Below are positions 17,038 through 26,369 of a stretch of 64,000 bases of DNA, piece after piece; within the stretch, counting starts at the first letter, position 1, and the number at the start of each line of letters is the position of its first letter. Made by a program: the position numbers and the translations under genes. The DNA lies in the NCBI RefSeq assembly GCF_036077095.1, contig NZ_CP107962.1, forward strand, positions 365,428-429,427, written 5' to 3'. Source of the stretch: Streptomyces sp. NBC_00376 (GTDB lineage: Bacteria; Actinomycetota; Actinomycetes; Streptomycetales; Streptomycetaceae). Under the pieces are notes generated by a model. It was given only the letters and a program-made list of their open reading frames with translations, was not told the DNA's origin and searched no databases.

Positions 17038-18593
17038 CGCGTCCCCACTGTCTGCAGCGGCCCGAGCCACGCACCGTACGGGTTCTCGGTCAGCCACTGC
17101 CGGTTGAACAGGCCGGTGCGTTCCAGGTCGCCGATGAAGGTGGGCATGTTCGTGTAGACGGCGCGGAGCTCGCCGCCCTGGGGTGCGAAGAGGTCGGTGG
17201 TGACGGGTCGGCCGCCCTCGCCGACGACGTCGTGGACCTCGTGGATGCTGCTCACGAACCTGTGCTTCTTGCCGCCGATCGCCGTCTCGTCCAGGTAGGT
17301 CAGGTAGACGACGACGTCGATGGATGAGGCGATGAGGTGGTGGGCGGCCTCGGTCTGCATGCCGGCCTCGGTGCACAGCTGGACCAGGCGGCTGATGATG
17401 GCGTGCGGCCGGCGGACGTGGAGCGTGCACATGGAGCCGGAGCCGCCGGAGGACATGGCGTTCAGCATCGGCACGATCTCGGTGGAGCGGACCTCGCCGA
17501 CGATGACCCGGGTGGCGTTGTAGCGCAGCGCGGTGGTGAACATGTCGGAGATGGTGACCTCGCCGGCCCGGTCACCGCCGCGGACCTCGCCGTTGGACTG
17601 CCTCGCCTCGAACGCGAATGTCACCGGTCCCGGCTTCGGGCCGGGCTCGTCCAGGTAGAGCTCGCGGTCGGACTCCAGGGTGACCAGCCGCTCCGCGGCC
17701 GGGATTTCACGGCCAAGCGCACGCAGCAGCGACGTCTTTCCCGCACCCATGTCCCCGACCACCAGGATGTTCATCTTGGCGTGCACGCACGCGGTCAGGA
17801 ACCGTTCCAGGATCGGGTTGATCGAGCCCCACCGGACGAGTTCGGCGATGCCGTGCTGCCGGATGCGGTGGCGCCGGATGACGACGGACGGCCGGGTGGT
17901 GAGCAAGGATGCGGTGACCCGGGATCCGTCGGGCATACGGAAGCCGACCATGGGGTTGGCCTGGGTCAGTGACCGCTCGCCGTGCCCGGACAGCCGCGCC
18001 ATCCGGTTGACCCAGGTGATCAGTTCGTCATGGCTGTCGGCGACCTTCTCGATCGTGCGGCGCGGACGGTCGTGGTACTCGACATGGGCGCGCAGCCCGT
18101 CGACCATCACGTCCTCCACACCGGGCTCGTCCAGGAGGGACTGCAGCCGGCCGCCTCGGTACATGGAGTCGAAGACCGCGGTGCCGATCGCGCTCTCCTG
18201 CTCGGCAGTCAGCGGAGTGTTGCCGTGGGCGTGCTTGGTCGACCAGTCCGCCACAGCGGTGGTCACCAGAGCCCGTGCGAGAGCCCGCCGGTCCGATTCC
18301 TCCAAGTGCTTGTCGGGGTCCTGCTCGCTGAGTGCCTTGGACACCTCGCCCTGCAGCGCCTCGATCACCTCCCAGCCCACCGGGAGCTCGCCGGGCAGCC
18401 CGGCCAGACGCGGCACAGCGGCCGGCCCCGCACTCGCCACCGGGGGAGAGGCGGGTGCCTGCGGTGACTGGGCAGGCGCGGAAGCGGGAGCACGGCGCTG
18501 ACCGAGATGCCCGGACAGCAACGATGCGAGCTCCTGGCGCCCCATCGGTTCCGGATGCCCGTTGGCACCGGACCGCTGGTGGGTATCAGCCAC
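17034..18593 (-). CDS. TadA/CpaF secretion ATPase
   Basis: This 519-residue protein has a Walker A GDMGAGKTSLL around residue 280, preceded by the VirB11/CpaF-type N-terminal domain (GVEDVMVDG, RMARLSGHGERSLTQANPMV). It also has RYNATRVIVGEVR (Walker B/Asp-box region) and a His-box CTLHVRRPHA. It powers assembly of the Flp pilus from the cytoplasmic side. The start chosen is GTG 18593, which overlaps the CpaE-like gene by eight bases. The N-terminal ~100 residues are Pro/Ala-rich linker. Confidence 0.92.
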   Translation of the reverse strand: MADTHQRSGANGHPEPMGRQELASLLSGHLGQRRAPASAPAQSPQAPASPPVASAGPAAVPRLAGLPGELPVGWEVIEALQGEVSKALSEQDPDKHLEESDRRALARALVTTAVADWSTKHAHGNTPLTAEQESAIGTAVFDSMYRGGRLQSLLDEPGVEDVMVDGLRAHVEYHDRPRRTIEKVADSHDELITWVNRMARLSGHGERSLTQANPMVGFRMPDGSRVTASLLTTRPSVVIRRHRIRQHGIAELVRWGSINPILERFLTACVHAKMNILVVGDMGAGKTSLLRALGREIPAAERLVTLESDRELYLDEPGPKPGPVTFAFEARQSNGEVRGGDRAGEVTISDMFTTALRYNATRVIVGEVRSTEIVPMLNAMSSGGSGSMCTLHVRRPHAIISRLVQLCTEAGMQTEAAHHLIASSIDVVVYLTYLDETAIGGKKHRFVSSIHEVHDVVGEGGRPVTTDLFAPQGGELRAVYTNMPTFIGDLERTGLFNRQWLTENPYGAWLGPLQTVGTR

Positions 18594-19461
18594 GGCTGCC
18601 TCCGCGCTGCTCGGCCAGGCGCTGCAGCACACCGGACAGTTGCGGGTTCGCGGGCCGGGCCGGGTACTCCTGCTGGATCCGCCGGCGCGAGGTGGCCGCC
18701 TCGAACTGCTCGGTCGCCGTGCGCGCGTGGCGGAGCAGGGGGCTGCGGGCGTAGCCGCGCGGAGGCCGGCCCCCGGTGGTGAGGTACTGGGCGGTGTCCG
18801 TGTCCCAGGGCAGGGCACCGAGCACCGGCACCCCCTTGAGGGCTTCGCTGACCTGGTGGGCCCGGTAGGTGCCGCCCTCGATGAGCAGCAGACCCAGGGC
18901 GTCGGCGCCTGATCCCCGTTCCTGCAGTTCGGTGCGCAGCGGGTCGATGACGTGCCGGGCCAGGGTGAGGGACTGCTCGGTGCTGCGGACCACGAGCAGG
19001 ACCAGGTCGGCCCGGTGGAGCAGCGGAGCCGGAGTCAGGACGGGGTGGAGGTGCCCGGACTCCAGCGCGAGACGCCCGGCATCTACGAACACGTCGTACC
19101 CGGCCTCACCGGCCAGGACGTGCAGCACGTCCGACAGGGCCGGCCACGTCCGGCCCAGCGCCGCGGCCTGGGCGGGATCGGTCAGGCCGGGCAGCAGCTT
19201 GCGGTGCCCGCCCTCGTCCAGCGGCCACAGGTGATTGGCGAACGCGTTCGCGAGCGCGTCCGGGCCCGTCCGTTCCGCGGCGGCGAGGTGGTAGAGGCCG
19301 AACCCCGCGGCGGCGCGCCCGTCCAGGAGCCCGGCTCGGATCGTGCCGCCCGCCGGGTCGCACTCGGCGAGCAGCGAAGGGCGCTTCGAGGCCAGGGTCA
19401 GGGCGAGCGCCGAGGCGGTGACCCCGCAGGACTTGGCGGAGACAAGAGCGGTCACGGGCAT
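18586..19461 (-). CDS. TadZ/CpaE-like MinD-family protein
   Basis: This 291-residue protein opens MPVTALVSAKSCGVTASALA, a degenerate deviant-Walker region of the MinD/ParA fold, followed by LLAECDPAGGTIRAGLLDG and VDAGRLALESGHL. Such proteins place the Tad machine at its site in the cell. The first loop reads SAKSCGVTAS rather than KGGxGKT, so nucleotide binding is probably altered. The ATG at 19461 follows the CpaB-like stop by one base. Confidence 0.75.
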   Translation of the reverse strand: MPVTALVSAKSCGVTASALALTLASKRPSLLAECDPAGGTIRAGLLDGRAAAGFGLYHLAAAERTGPDALANAFANHLWPLDEGGHRKLLPGLTDPAQAAALGRTWPALSDVLHVLAGEAGYDVFVDAGRLALESGHLHPVLTPAPLLHRADLVLLVVRSTEQSLTLARHVIDPLRTELQERGSGADALGLLLIEGGTYRAHQVSEALKGVPVLGALPWDTDTAQYLTTGGRPPRGYARSPLLRHARTATEQFEAATSRRRIQQEYPARPANPQLSGVLQRLAEQRGGSRG

Positions 19462-19462
19462 G

Positions 19463-20155
19463 TCAGCTGCTCCGCGGTTCGCGGACCAGGGCGATCCGCC
19501 CCGTCGAAGCACGGGTCGCCAGCAGCGGCCCGTCGGTGGGGGACACCGCGAGGTTGACCACGATCGTGCCCGAGGCGTCCGGGCGGGACACGGAGACCAC
19601 GACACCGTTGACCGACGACGGCGGCGCCTCGGCACCCTTGGCGTCGGTCTGCTCCCCCTGGGCCGGGGTGGTGACGGCGAGCACCTTGTCACCCGGGGCC
19701 AGGGCACCGGCGGGGGCCTGGCCCCGCTTGACCTGCACACCCACCTGCTGCTTGTCGTCACCCAGCCCGGTGCCCGCGGACAGCTGCGAAGCCGTCAGCA
19801 GCCCGCCCTTGCGCAGGTCGACGGCAGGACGCTTCCCGACCATGCCGGCCCGCTCCGAAGCGGGGACCGGGCTCAGGTGCGCGTCGGCCGACACCTCCGC
19901 CACGACGAGATCACCATCCGTCAGCGCCTGCCCGGCCGGAACATCACGGGCAACGGCAAGGACCTGGGCGCGGTCGCCGGCCGACGTGACCGCCGCCGCC
20001 GCACCGAGCCCGGCGACGGCCGCCAGAACGACGCAGAGCGCGGCCACCGACCAGCGGCGCTCCCGCTTGACCGGGGCCGTCGTGGTGATGGGGATGTCGG
20101 GGCGGGCCGTGCCGGCGGCGCGGGGCGCCGGCGGCACGGCAACGGGGGACTCCAT
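19463..20155 (-). CDS. CpaB/RcpC-like SAF-domain protein
   Basis: This 230-residue protein has a cytoplasmic N-terminus, one membrane helix (SVAALCVVLAAVAGLGAAAA) and an exported SAF domain beginning VLAVARDVPAGQALTDGDLV. CpaB/RcpC proteins join the pilus channel outside the membrane. The operon position between lipoprotein-like exported genes and CpaE fits. The start at ATG 20155 removes an implausible hydrophobic extension. Confidence 0.8.
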   Translation of the reverse strand: MESPVAVPPAPRAAGTARPDIPITTTAPVKRERRWSVAALCVVLAAVAGLGAAAAVTSAGDRAQVLAVARDVPAGQALTDGDLVVAEVSADAHLSPVPASERAGMVGKRPAVDLRKGGLLTASQLSAGTGLGDDKQQVGVQVKRGQAPAGALAPGDKVLAVTTPAQGEQTDAKGAEAPPSSVNGVVVSVSRPDASGTIVVNLAVSPTDGPLLATRASTGRIALVREPRSS

Positions 20156-20210
20156 GCGCTGCTGCCTCTCGGGAAATTCTACAAAGAAGAGAAAGAAGAG
20201 AAGAACGGCC

Positions 20211-21095
20211 TCAGTTGAGGACCTGGACCTCTGCCACGGTGATGTCGGCGGCGCTGGCGCGGGTCTCGGTGAGCTGACCGGTCTCCCCACCACCCGCCCA
20301 GTCGATCGTCCAGGTCGACGTCGCGGTCACGTGGTACTTGCCGGACTCCAGGACGGAAGAGGGCTGGGTGTAGCGGTGGCCGCAGTCCGGAGACGGCTTC
20401 TTGCCGAACTCCGCCCGGTACGGCGTGCCCGCGGTCGTACAGGTGACGGCCGAGCCGTCCCCCATAGCCCACACGATCTTGCTGACCCTCGCGGTCGCCG
20501 TGACCGTCACCGAACCGGCCGTCGCCGAAGCCATGTTCGGCCCATACGTCTCCGCACCCTTCGCGGTCCACATGTACACCGGCATACCGACCACACCCTT
20601 GCCGCCAGGCTTCGGCGTGATACCGATCCGCGGACCCCGCAGCAGCATCTTGTCCACGGCCTGCTGCGCCACGACGGCAGGATCGACCCGGGCCGCGGGG
20701 GGATCGGCCGCCCACACCAGCTGAGTAATGGCGGCGTCGGTCTTCCCGGGGGCGCAGGTCTTCTCGTAGACCGCACCGTCACCGGGCTCGTGTCCGCCCC
20801 ACTCCATGCTCCCGGCCGGGGGCTGCGGGTCTGCCAGCTTGTACGTGCACGGCATCCCGCTGACCGGGCCCTTACCGGGGCCCTTGCCATTACTTCCTGC
20901 CTTGCCTCCCAGATGAGGGCGGCCGGCGGGCTTGGTGCCTCCGGACGTGCCGGGGTCGTCCGCTTCCACGCACACGAAGAATCCGCAGCTGTCGACTCCA
21001 GTGCCAGGACCGTCTGCAGCGTGGGCGACGGAAGGGACCGTGAGAGCCGCCAGGACCAGGGCCGCGGAAACTGCCGCGTTCCGGCGGCTCAGCAC
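20211..21095 (-). CDS. Secreted protein of the Tad operon
   Basis: In this 294-residue protein, the start MLSRRNAAVSAALVLAALTV with AHA just after is a clear Sec signal peptide. The mature part has several Cys pairs (SCGFFVC, DCGHRY) and a C-terminal beta-rich half (TAGSVTVTATARVSK...SSVLESGKYHVTAT) suggesting an Ig-like or PKD-like fold. The GTG at 21095 overlaps the stop of the upstream lipoprotein gene. No catalytic motif was seen. It may be a periplasmic or surface subunit of the pilus. Confidence 0.7.
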   Translation of the reverse strand: MLSRRNAAVSAALVLAALTVPSVAHAADGPGTGVDSCGFFVCVEADDPGTSGGTKPAGRPHLGGKAGSNGKGPGKGPVSGMPCTYKLADPQPPAGSMEWGGHEPGDGAVYEKTCAPGKTDAAITQLVWAADPPAARVDPAVVAQQAVDKMLLRGPRIGITPKPGGKGVVGMPVYMWTAKGAETYGPNMASATAGSVTVTATARVSKIVWAMGDGSAVTCTTAGTPYRAEFGKKPSPDCGHRYTQPSSVLESGKYHVTATSTWTIDWAGGGETGQLTETRASAADITVAEVQVLN

Positions 21096-21700
21096 TTCTG
21101 CCCCTGCGGTTCGTCTTTGATGACCCTCCAGCCCTCCGGCCAGCGCTCGACCGTGGACACGATGACGTACTTGGTCAGTCGCGTCGAGGGAAGAGCCGCC
21201 GGCTTCTTGGTGGCGCTGTCGATGACCTGCCAGTGCGAGATGTCCAGGCAGCTGGAGATCGTCGCGTTGGGGATCTTGCGGTTGATGTCGGCGCTGGTCA
21301 CCGTGGGGCTGCCAACGGCGACTTGGCCGGTGATGATCCGGCCCTTGCCGTGCATGTTCTTGGCGTCCGCCTCGGCGTTCTTTAGCGCTGCGCCGGCGGC
21401 GTAGTCCTTCAGGGCGTTGTCTTTTCCGCTGCTGTCCGCGTAGAGGCGTTCCATTGCCTGCCAGTACTGCTTGTATGTGGCGACGGCTTCGTTCTTGGCG
21501 GTCTCGTTCGGGTCTGCGGGCTTGCTCGGTGTTTGCTTCGCCGAAGCGGACGGTGAGGGGGTCTCTTTCGGGTCGTCTGTTTTACCGGAACTGCATCCGG
21601 TCGCCGTTGCGAGTACGCAAGCGGTGGTGAGCAGGGTTGCCGACCACGCACGATTTCGTTCGCGAACGCCTGAGTGTTCCGGTCGCACCGGCTGCGTCAC
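21089..21700 (-). CDS. First gene of the Tad operon: lipoprotein
   Basis: This 203-residue protein starts at GTG 21700 behind GGGGAGG. ACVLATATGC at residues 27-36 is a lipobox-like end of a signal peptide, followed by a Ser/Pro/Lys linker and a small domain ending ERWPEGWRVIKDEPQGQKC, which resembles NTF2-like folds of actinomycete lipoproteins (YKQYWQAMERLYAD helix). It begins the overlapping gene chain that runs to 9553. A TTGACA-N15-TATGAG promoter lies upstream. Confidence 0.7.
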   Translation of the reverse strand: MTQPVRPEHSGVRERNRAWSATLLTTACVLATATGCSSGKTDDPKETPSPSASAKQTPSKPADPNETAKNEAVATYKQYWQAMERLYADSSGKDNALKDYAAGAALKNAEADAKNMHGKGRIITGQVAVGSPTVTSADINRKIPNATISSCLDISHWQVIDSATKKPAALPSTRLTKYVIVSTVERWPEGWRVIKDEPQGQKC

Positions 21701-21801
21701 TGTGCCTCCCCATGCATATGCCACGTTGCCCCGACCTGCGGCTCGGGCCGTGACTGGCCACCTGCGCGCGACGAGTCTGAAAGCCGACCGTGCGGTCTGG
21801 T

Positions 21802-21828
21802 CTCATACATTACGCAAACTTTTGTCAA
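21802..21828 (-). promoter_or_regulatory. Promoter of the Tad operon
   Basis: On the minus strand a perfect -35 TTGACA (21828-21823) is followed after 15 bases by TATGAG (21807-21802), about 100 bases before the GTG at 21700. The same TTGACA-N15-TATGA layout occurs before the helicase gene at 28285. The rest of the 21700-22016 gap shows only low-complexity and short dyads. Confidence 0.5.
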
Positions 21829-22016
21829 CAGCCCATCCTGTTTTTGTAGTTCGGATCTATGGCATCCGTCGTAAATCGGCACAATCCTGCGTGGCGGGAT
21901 CCCGGCATACGGGATTGCGCGTTCCGGGTCCGCATGGAATGGCGGAAGGGCCGCAGGCCGGTGTGAATGCGGGAACCGGTTTTGTCGACTCGTCGGCATT
22001 GGTGCGGCATTCCGGT

Positions 22017-22967
22017 TCACGTGATCGTTCCGGGCTCGGAATGCGCCGTCAGCAGCACGTTGGTGCGTTCTGCGTCGCCGAGTACCGGCATCACGATAGG
22101 AGCGAAAGGGCCGTGCCCGTCCAGGAGTTCGGCCGTGGTGACTCCCGCGCGGAGCCGGGTTGTCTCTGTGATGCGGGGGTTGGCGGAGGCCAGTGCCCGC
22201 AGGTCCTCGGTACGGCGCCGTAGCACGCGTTCGGATGCCCCCGAAAGGATGATCAGGAGGCGCGGGAACACGGGATACCGCTCGCGCCATGCCTCCCGGG
22301 TGCTCAACGGCCTGCGGCGGCCAGGCGGCTGCGGGATGTAGGAGGCGTAGCGGGCGTAGGTGTCGAGCTTCTGACCCAGCCGGGCCACCTGCATCGTGGA
22401 GCGGTCGATCTCCAGGAAGAACGTCAACAGCTGACGCCGCTTCCCAGTTGTGCGGGTGTAGCGCAGCACTGCGTCGGGGACGAGGAACGCGTCGTCGCCG
22501 AGACGGCTGTCGCCCTCCCGGACACGGTGGGCGAGCTCCGGATCCCAGTCCAGCGGCCCGCACTCGTCGCCGAGGCGGCCGGCCCACTCCGTGAACGCGA
22601 TGCCGGAGTCGACCACGGCGAGGGTGTGCTCCTGGAGCTGGGAGGCGGCGGCTTTCGGGCTCATGCGGTACGCGCGCGTCGTGACCTCTCCGGCGGCTTC
22701 GACGATCTCGCAGCCCAGCGCGGTGATGTACCAGAGCTGTTCGCAGCGGCCCATCCGGTCGGTGAGCCGGTCGGTGGACTCCACAAGGCCCATGGTGCGC
22801 AGGTGCCCGAGGTGGCGCAGCAGATACACCGGGCGCTTCGTGTGCGGGGTCAGGAGCCGGTGAAGCTGGCTGGTGGCCACAAGGCGGTGCTGGTACAGGA
22901 TCGGCAGCAGCTTCTGCCCGAGGCGGGACAGGTGGGCAGTCCGGGGCCCGGCAATGCTGGGGGACAT
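22017..22967 (-). CDS. Replication-relaxation family protein
   Basis: This 316-residue protein has an N-terminal winged helix (LLPILYQHRLVATSQLHRLL...RHLGHLRTMGLVES) and then a nuclease-like fold core (DDAFLVPDAVLRY...TFFLEIDRSTM), the layout of the replication-relaxation family (PF13814) of Gram-positive plasmids. Members are thought to help open DNA at the replication or transfer origin. It follows the coupling ATPase with an overlap at 22967 (ATGA-type), so it belongs to the transfer operon. Confidence 0.85.
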   Translation of the reverse strand: MSPSIAGPRTAHLSRLGQKLLPILYQHRLVATSQLHRLLTPHTKRPVYLLRHLGHLRTMGLVESTDRLTDRMGRCEQLWYITALGCEIVEAAGEVTTRAYRMSPKAAASQLQEHTLAVVDSGIAFTEWAGRLGDECGPLDWDPELAHRVREGDSRLGDDAFLVPDAVLRYTRTTGKRRQLLTFFLEIDRSTMQVARLGQKLDTYARYASYIPQPPGRRRPLSTREAWRERYPVFPRLLIILSGASERVLRRRTEDLRALASANPRITETTRLRAGVTTAELLDGHGPFAPIVMPVLGDAERTNVLLTAHSEPGTIT

Positions 22968-25258
22968 CAGCCCACCTCGCTTCGGCCGGCTGCCTCGGCG
23001 GGCCCGGCCGTCTCGGCGGGCCCGGCGGCCGGGGTGCGGCCGGTGAGATGGGTGAGCAGCATGTCGTCCAGGCCCGGGAGCCGCTCGTCGTCCCCGTCCA
23101 GCGCTTTGAGGATTTCGCCGACCGGCCGGCGCCCGAGGTTGCGGTCGATCGCGGCGACCAGGCCGGGCAGGAGGTCGGGGCGGTGGTAGTCGGCCAGCAC
23201 CTGGTGCACTGCGACACCCCGTACCCGGAAGGGGGTGCTGCGCTCTCCGTGCAGCATCGTCGACATGACGTACTGGTATTTCGCGAGCTGCTCCAGCACC
23301 GTGGACGCGACGCCGGCCAGGCGCCTGGAGATGAACGCGGCCTCGTCGCTGTCCGCCCCGGCCGCGGAGAGCAGGGACTGGTTCTGCATCAGGGCCTGCC
23401 GGGTCTCCTCGGACAGCCGCATCACCATCTGCGTGAGCCCCATCAGCCGCACCTCGTACTTCCGCAGCTGCTCCAGGATCGCCGCCACGTACCCGCGCGA
23501 AGCGCCGTCGATCGCGGTCAGTTCGTCCGCGAACGCGAACATCGTTTCCAGGTCCTCGGGCCGCACGCCCTCGCGCGACAGCCCGGCCAGGAACAGATCG
23601 AACAGCAGCAACGACGTGATGATCTGGTCACCGCCCCCGGTGCCCGAGCACCGCAGCAGCACGATCTTGTTCCCGTCCATCGCCTGCCGCACGTTGTAGC
23701 TGGACCGCGGCTGGCCGAGGAACGCCCGCAGCGAATCCGACGTCTCCAGCTGCTCCAGCAGCTGCGTCACGACCGGCACCGCGTTCCCCTCGTACCTCGG
23801 GAACGTGTGCCGCCAGAACCGGGACAGCCGCCGCGGCAGTTGCTCCAGCACCTGCATCCGCCACCGTTCGTCCGTCAGCAGCCGCGTGATCGAGAACAGC
23901 GTCGGCTGCAGGTCGGGACGGCCCCGCTCACACATCACCAGCGCCAGATGGGCCAGGACCTGCACCGCGTGGGACAGGATGGCCCGCGCCCGCGGCGCCC
24001 GGTCGCGCCACCCCTGCGCCGAGGCGAGACCACCGACGACAGCACCCACCACGTCCTGGACCTGCGCCCGGTCCCGCCCCTCCATCGACAACGGGTTCCA
24101 CGACGCGATCCGCGCCCCCGGATCCTTCACGCTCAGATCGATCAGCTGCACCCGGTCGACGACCGCCGGATGCGTCAGGTACGGCAGCGCCCGCTGGACC
24201 GCCGCACCGTGCGGATCCAGAAACCACACCCCGCACCCGCCATACCCCAGCGTCAGCGCCTGGAGCAGAGCGAGCTCCGACTTCCCGAACCCCGACCGCC
24301 CCAGACTCGCCCCGAACAGCACGTCCTGCTGCGGGACAGCCCCCAGCCGTGCACGCCCGTCCGCACCGGTCACCATGCCCAGCGGCACCACACCCCGCTG
24401 CCCGGTCCACTCCGGCAGCCGCGACGGCGCCGCAGGCACCACACCCCCGGTCCGCACCACGTTCGTCGGCGTGCAGTGAACCGACGGCGGCTTGAGCAGC
24501 GCGGCGATCTCCCGCGAAGTCACCCACTGCCGCTTCGAGGGCGCGAACTCACCCATCTCGAAACGCCGCTCGAAGTTCCGGCGGCGCCACCACACGTTGC
24601 TGTACGGCCGCCACATACCCGTCCCAGGCCCGACCGGGCGCCACCAGTTCTCCCCCGACCAGGCATCCATCACCGCCATCACCTGATGCAACAGCGCCTG
24701 CGCTTTTACCGGGTGAGCGGCAACCGTCTGCACCATCACCTGCACCGCGAACACTTGCGTGTCCGCCGTCGGCAGGAACTTGCCCACCCCTTCGGCCAGA
24801 TCCGAGGTCCGGGGAACCCGGCCCCTCCTCTGCCCCGGGCGGCCACGCGAGGCGCCTCCGTTCAACCCCGCGAGAGCCTGCGACCACAGCGAACCGCCCA
24901 CCCCCGCCCGCTCCCCGCCGCCCAGCTGCTCACCGAATGCCGACGGGCCCCGCTGCTGTGCACGCCGCACCAGCCGGCGCCGCCACCGCGCTACTCGCCG
25001 CCCGGCCACCGGCACCAGGTCCACCACGAGCTCGACCCGTTCACCGCGCTCGCTGTCCGCGTGCGCGCACGCCGCGGCCATCAGCTGCAGGGGATCCGGG
25101 TCCAGACCGGCGGCGGTCAGCTGACGGTGATCGGGCCGGGCCAGCACCAACTCCGCCCGCGCCACATACAACCAGTCCCCGGCCGCTGCCTCACCGGCGT
25201 CCGCGAGGTCGTCTACGTCGATGTCCTTGCTGCACAGCTTCTCCAGCTGAACCGTCAC
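22967..25258 (-). CDS. VirD4/HerA-type transfer ATPase
   Basis: This 763-residue protein has a Walker A GRSGFGKSELAL around residue 315-326, WFLDPHGAAV shortly after, and a Walker B FAFADELTAID near 570. QNQSLLSAAGADSDEAAFISR near 650 is the sensor-like end region. These features match TraD/VirD4/HerA ATPases that pump DNA in conjugation. The N-terminal 200 residues lack membrane helices, so it probably relies on the small membrane proteins encoded just upstream. The GTG at 25258 overlaps the preceding stop. Confidence 0.85.
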   Translation of the reverse strand: MTVQLEKLCSKDIDVDDLADAGEAAAGDWLYVARAELVLARPDHRQLTAAGLDPDPLQLMAAACAHADSERGERVELVVDLVPVAGRRVARWRRRLVRRAQQRGPSAFGEQLGGGERAGVGGSLWSQALAGLNGGASRGRPGQRRGRVPRTSDLAEGVGKFLPTADTQVFAVQVMVQTVAAHPVKAQALLHQVMAVMDAWSGENWWRPVGPGTGMWRPYSNVWWRRRNFERRFEMGEFAPSKRQWVTSREIAALLKPPSVHCTPTNVVRTGGVVPAAPSRLPEWTGQRGVVPLGMVTGADGRARLGAVPQQDVLFGASLGRSGFGKSELALLQALTLGYGGCGVWFLDPHGAAVQRALPYLTHPAVVDRVQLIDLSVKDPGARIASWNPLSMEGRDRAQVQDVVGAVVGGLASAQGWRDRAPRARAILSHAVQVLAHLALVMCERGRPDLQPTLFSITRLLTDERWRMQVLEQLPRRLSRFWRHTFPRYEGNAVPVVTQLLEQLETSDSLRAFLGQPRSSYNVRQAMDGNKIVLLRCSGTGGGDQIITSLLLFDLFLAGLSREGVRPEDLETMFAFADELTAIDGASRGYVAAILEQLRKYEVRLMGLTQMVMRLSEETRQALMQNQSLLSAAGADSDEAAFISRRLAGVASTVLEQLAKYQYVMSTMLHGERSTPFRVRGVAVHQVLADYHRPDLLPGLVAAIDRNLGRRPVGEILKALDGDDERLPGLDDMLLTHLTGRTPAAGPAETAGPAEAAGRSEVG

Positions 25259-25755
25259 GCGTCCTCATCTCCATCATGGTCTTCCTTGCCGAGTGGGGGC
25301 ACGCCGTCGAACCAGATCAGGGGCACCTCGTCGTGGCCTCCGGGATCTACGACGTCCAGGACGTCCACATCGGGAAAGGACCGCAGCCTCAGCAGCGCCG
25401 CCGCCCGAGCCGGACCCTCCAGCCGGTACGACAGCCGGCTCTCATCACTGGAAAGCCGGATCCTCACCCCCAGCGCCCGCTCCGGCGCCCACCCCACAAC
25501 CGCCGGAACCCGCGCGAGGCGCGCTGCGTGCCGCTCGATCTCCTCCAGCGACGGGTCAAAGCCCGCGGCCGGCACCAGAGAAACCGCCGCCCGCTCCCGC
25601 AACATGGTCCGAGCACGCCGCAGCCACCACCACCGCACCCACAAGCAGATGCACACGGAAGCAGCGGCAGCGGCCGCCACCCACCACCGGGCACCCCAGA
25701 ACGTGCTGATCAGCGAACCCGCGTCGAACCGGCCGCCGGCCGGGAGCCACCCCAT
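25255..25755 (-). CDS. Membrane partner of the transfer ATPase
   Basis: This 166-residue protein starts at ATG 25755, which forms TGATG with the stop of the gene before it; the alternative GTG at 25800 would overlap that gene by 46 bases. One or two membrane segments (WWVAAAAAASVCICLWVRWWW) are followed by a soluble domain (VPAVVGWAPERALGVRIRL...). This N-terminal-membrane-like unit, separate from its ATPase, is what is expected when the VirD4 motor lacks membrane helices. Function inferred from gene order. Confidence 0.65.
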   Translation of the reverse strand: MGWLPAGGRFDAGSLISTFWGARWWVAAAAAASVCICLWVRWWWLRRARTMLRERAAVSLVPAAGFDPSLEEIERHAARLARVPAVVGWAPERALGVRIRLSSDESRLSYRLEGPARAAALLRLRSFPDVDVLDVVDPGGHDEVPLIWFDGVPPLGKEDHDGDEDA

Positions 25756-26090
25756 CACAGCCGCCACCCACGCCGCCGGATCCGGGGATCGATTCCGCAC
25801 ACCAGATCAGCCAGCGCGAGCCACACCCAGCGCGCACCCAACCCGCCCAGCCCCGACGCCAGGATGGGCACCCACGGCCATCCCCGCCGCTCCTCGACCG
25901 CTTCCGCAGCCGGGTCTCCCAGTCCCCAGGGGAGGTTGTGCAGATCCCCGCCCCACCACCATCCGCGTACGAACCCGACCACGAACACCACCGCGACCAG
26001 CCACCCGCACAGACTGACCAGCGCCTCGACATCCGTATCCAGCCGACTGCGTCCTGCTGCCCTCCGGAGCTCAGCAGCGTGCCGTGCCAT
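25755..26090 (-). CDS. Small membrane protein, transfer operon
   Basis: This 111-residue protein starts at ATG 26090. After a basic N-terminus, ALVSLCGWLVAVVFVVGFVR is a membrane helix, and WVPILASGLGGLGARWVWLAL a second. It begins the short run of genes leading to the VirD4-like ATPase and is coupled to the next gene by TGATG. I recognise no family. Confidence 0.6.
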   Translation of the reverse strand: MARHAAELRRAAGRSRLDTDVEALVSLCGWLVAVVFVVGFVRGWWWGGDLHNLPWGLGDPAAEAVEERRGWPWVPILASGLGGLGARWVWLALADLVCGIDPRIRRRGWRL

Positions 26091-26369
26091 GTGCAACGCA
26101 CCTCCCGCAGACGGCCCGGTGCCGTCCTTACCTACGCAAGGAACCCGCAGACCGAAAACGTGACAGGCAAACGGGAGGCAATCAGGTTTCTGATTTCCGG
26201 TGCAGAGTGCCGGGATGCGCGCGGTGCCCCGACCTTCTTGACACCGGCCCCGCATACGCGGGCCCGGTGTGTGGCTCGTGGGCCACACGGGCCGCATGCG
26301 GGGACCGGGCGGGTGGCTGGTAGAAAGAGTGACGTGCCGACAAGTGGTCGGCCATGGGGGAGGAACCAC
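26091..26369. promoter_or_regulatory. Divergent control region with dyads
   Basis: It lies between the minus-strand transfer genes and the plus-strand gene at 26370. A 30-base dyad at 26241-26270 (ACACCGG...CCGGTGT with one mismatch and loop ATAC) and a nearby GTGTGGC/GCCACAC pair are likely operators or a terminator. No gene was found here. Confidence 0.45.

Noticed and set aside
23048..26017. 989-residue plus-strand open frame
   Set aside because: Antisense shadow of the VirD4/HerA-type ATPase and its partners; low-complexity Arg/Pro/Gln/His composition.
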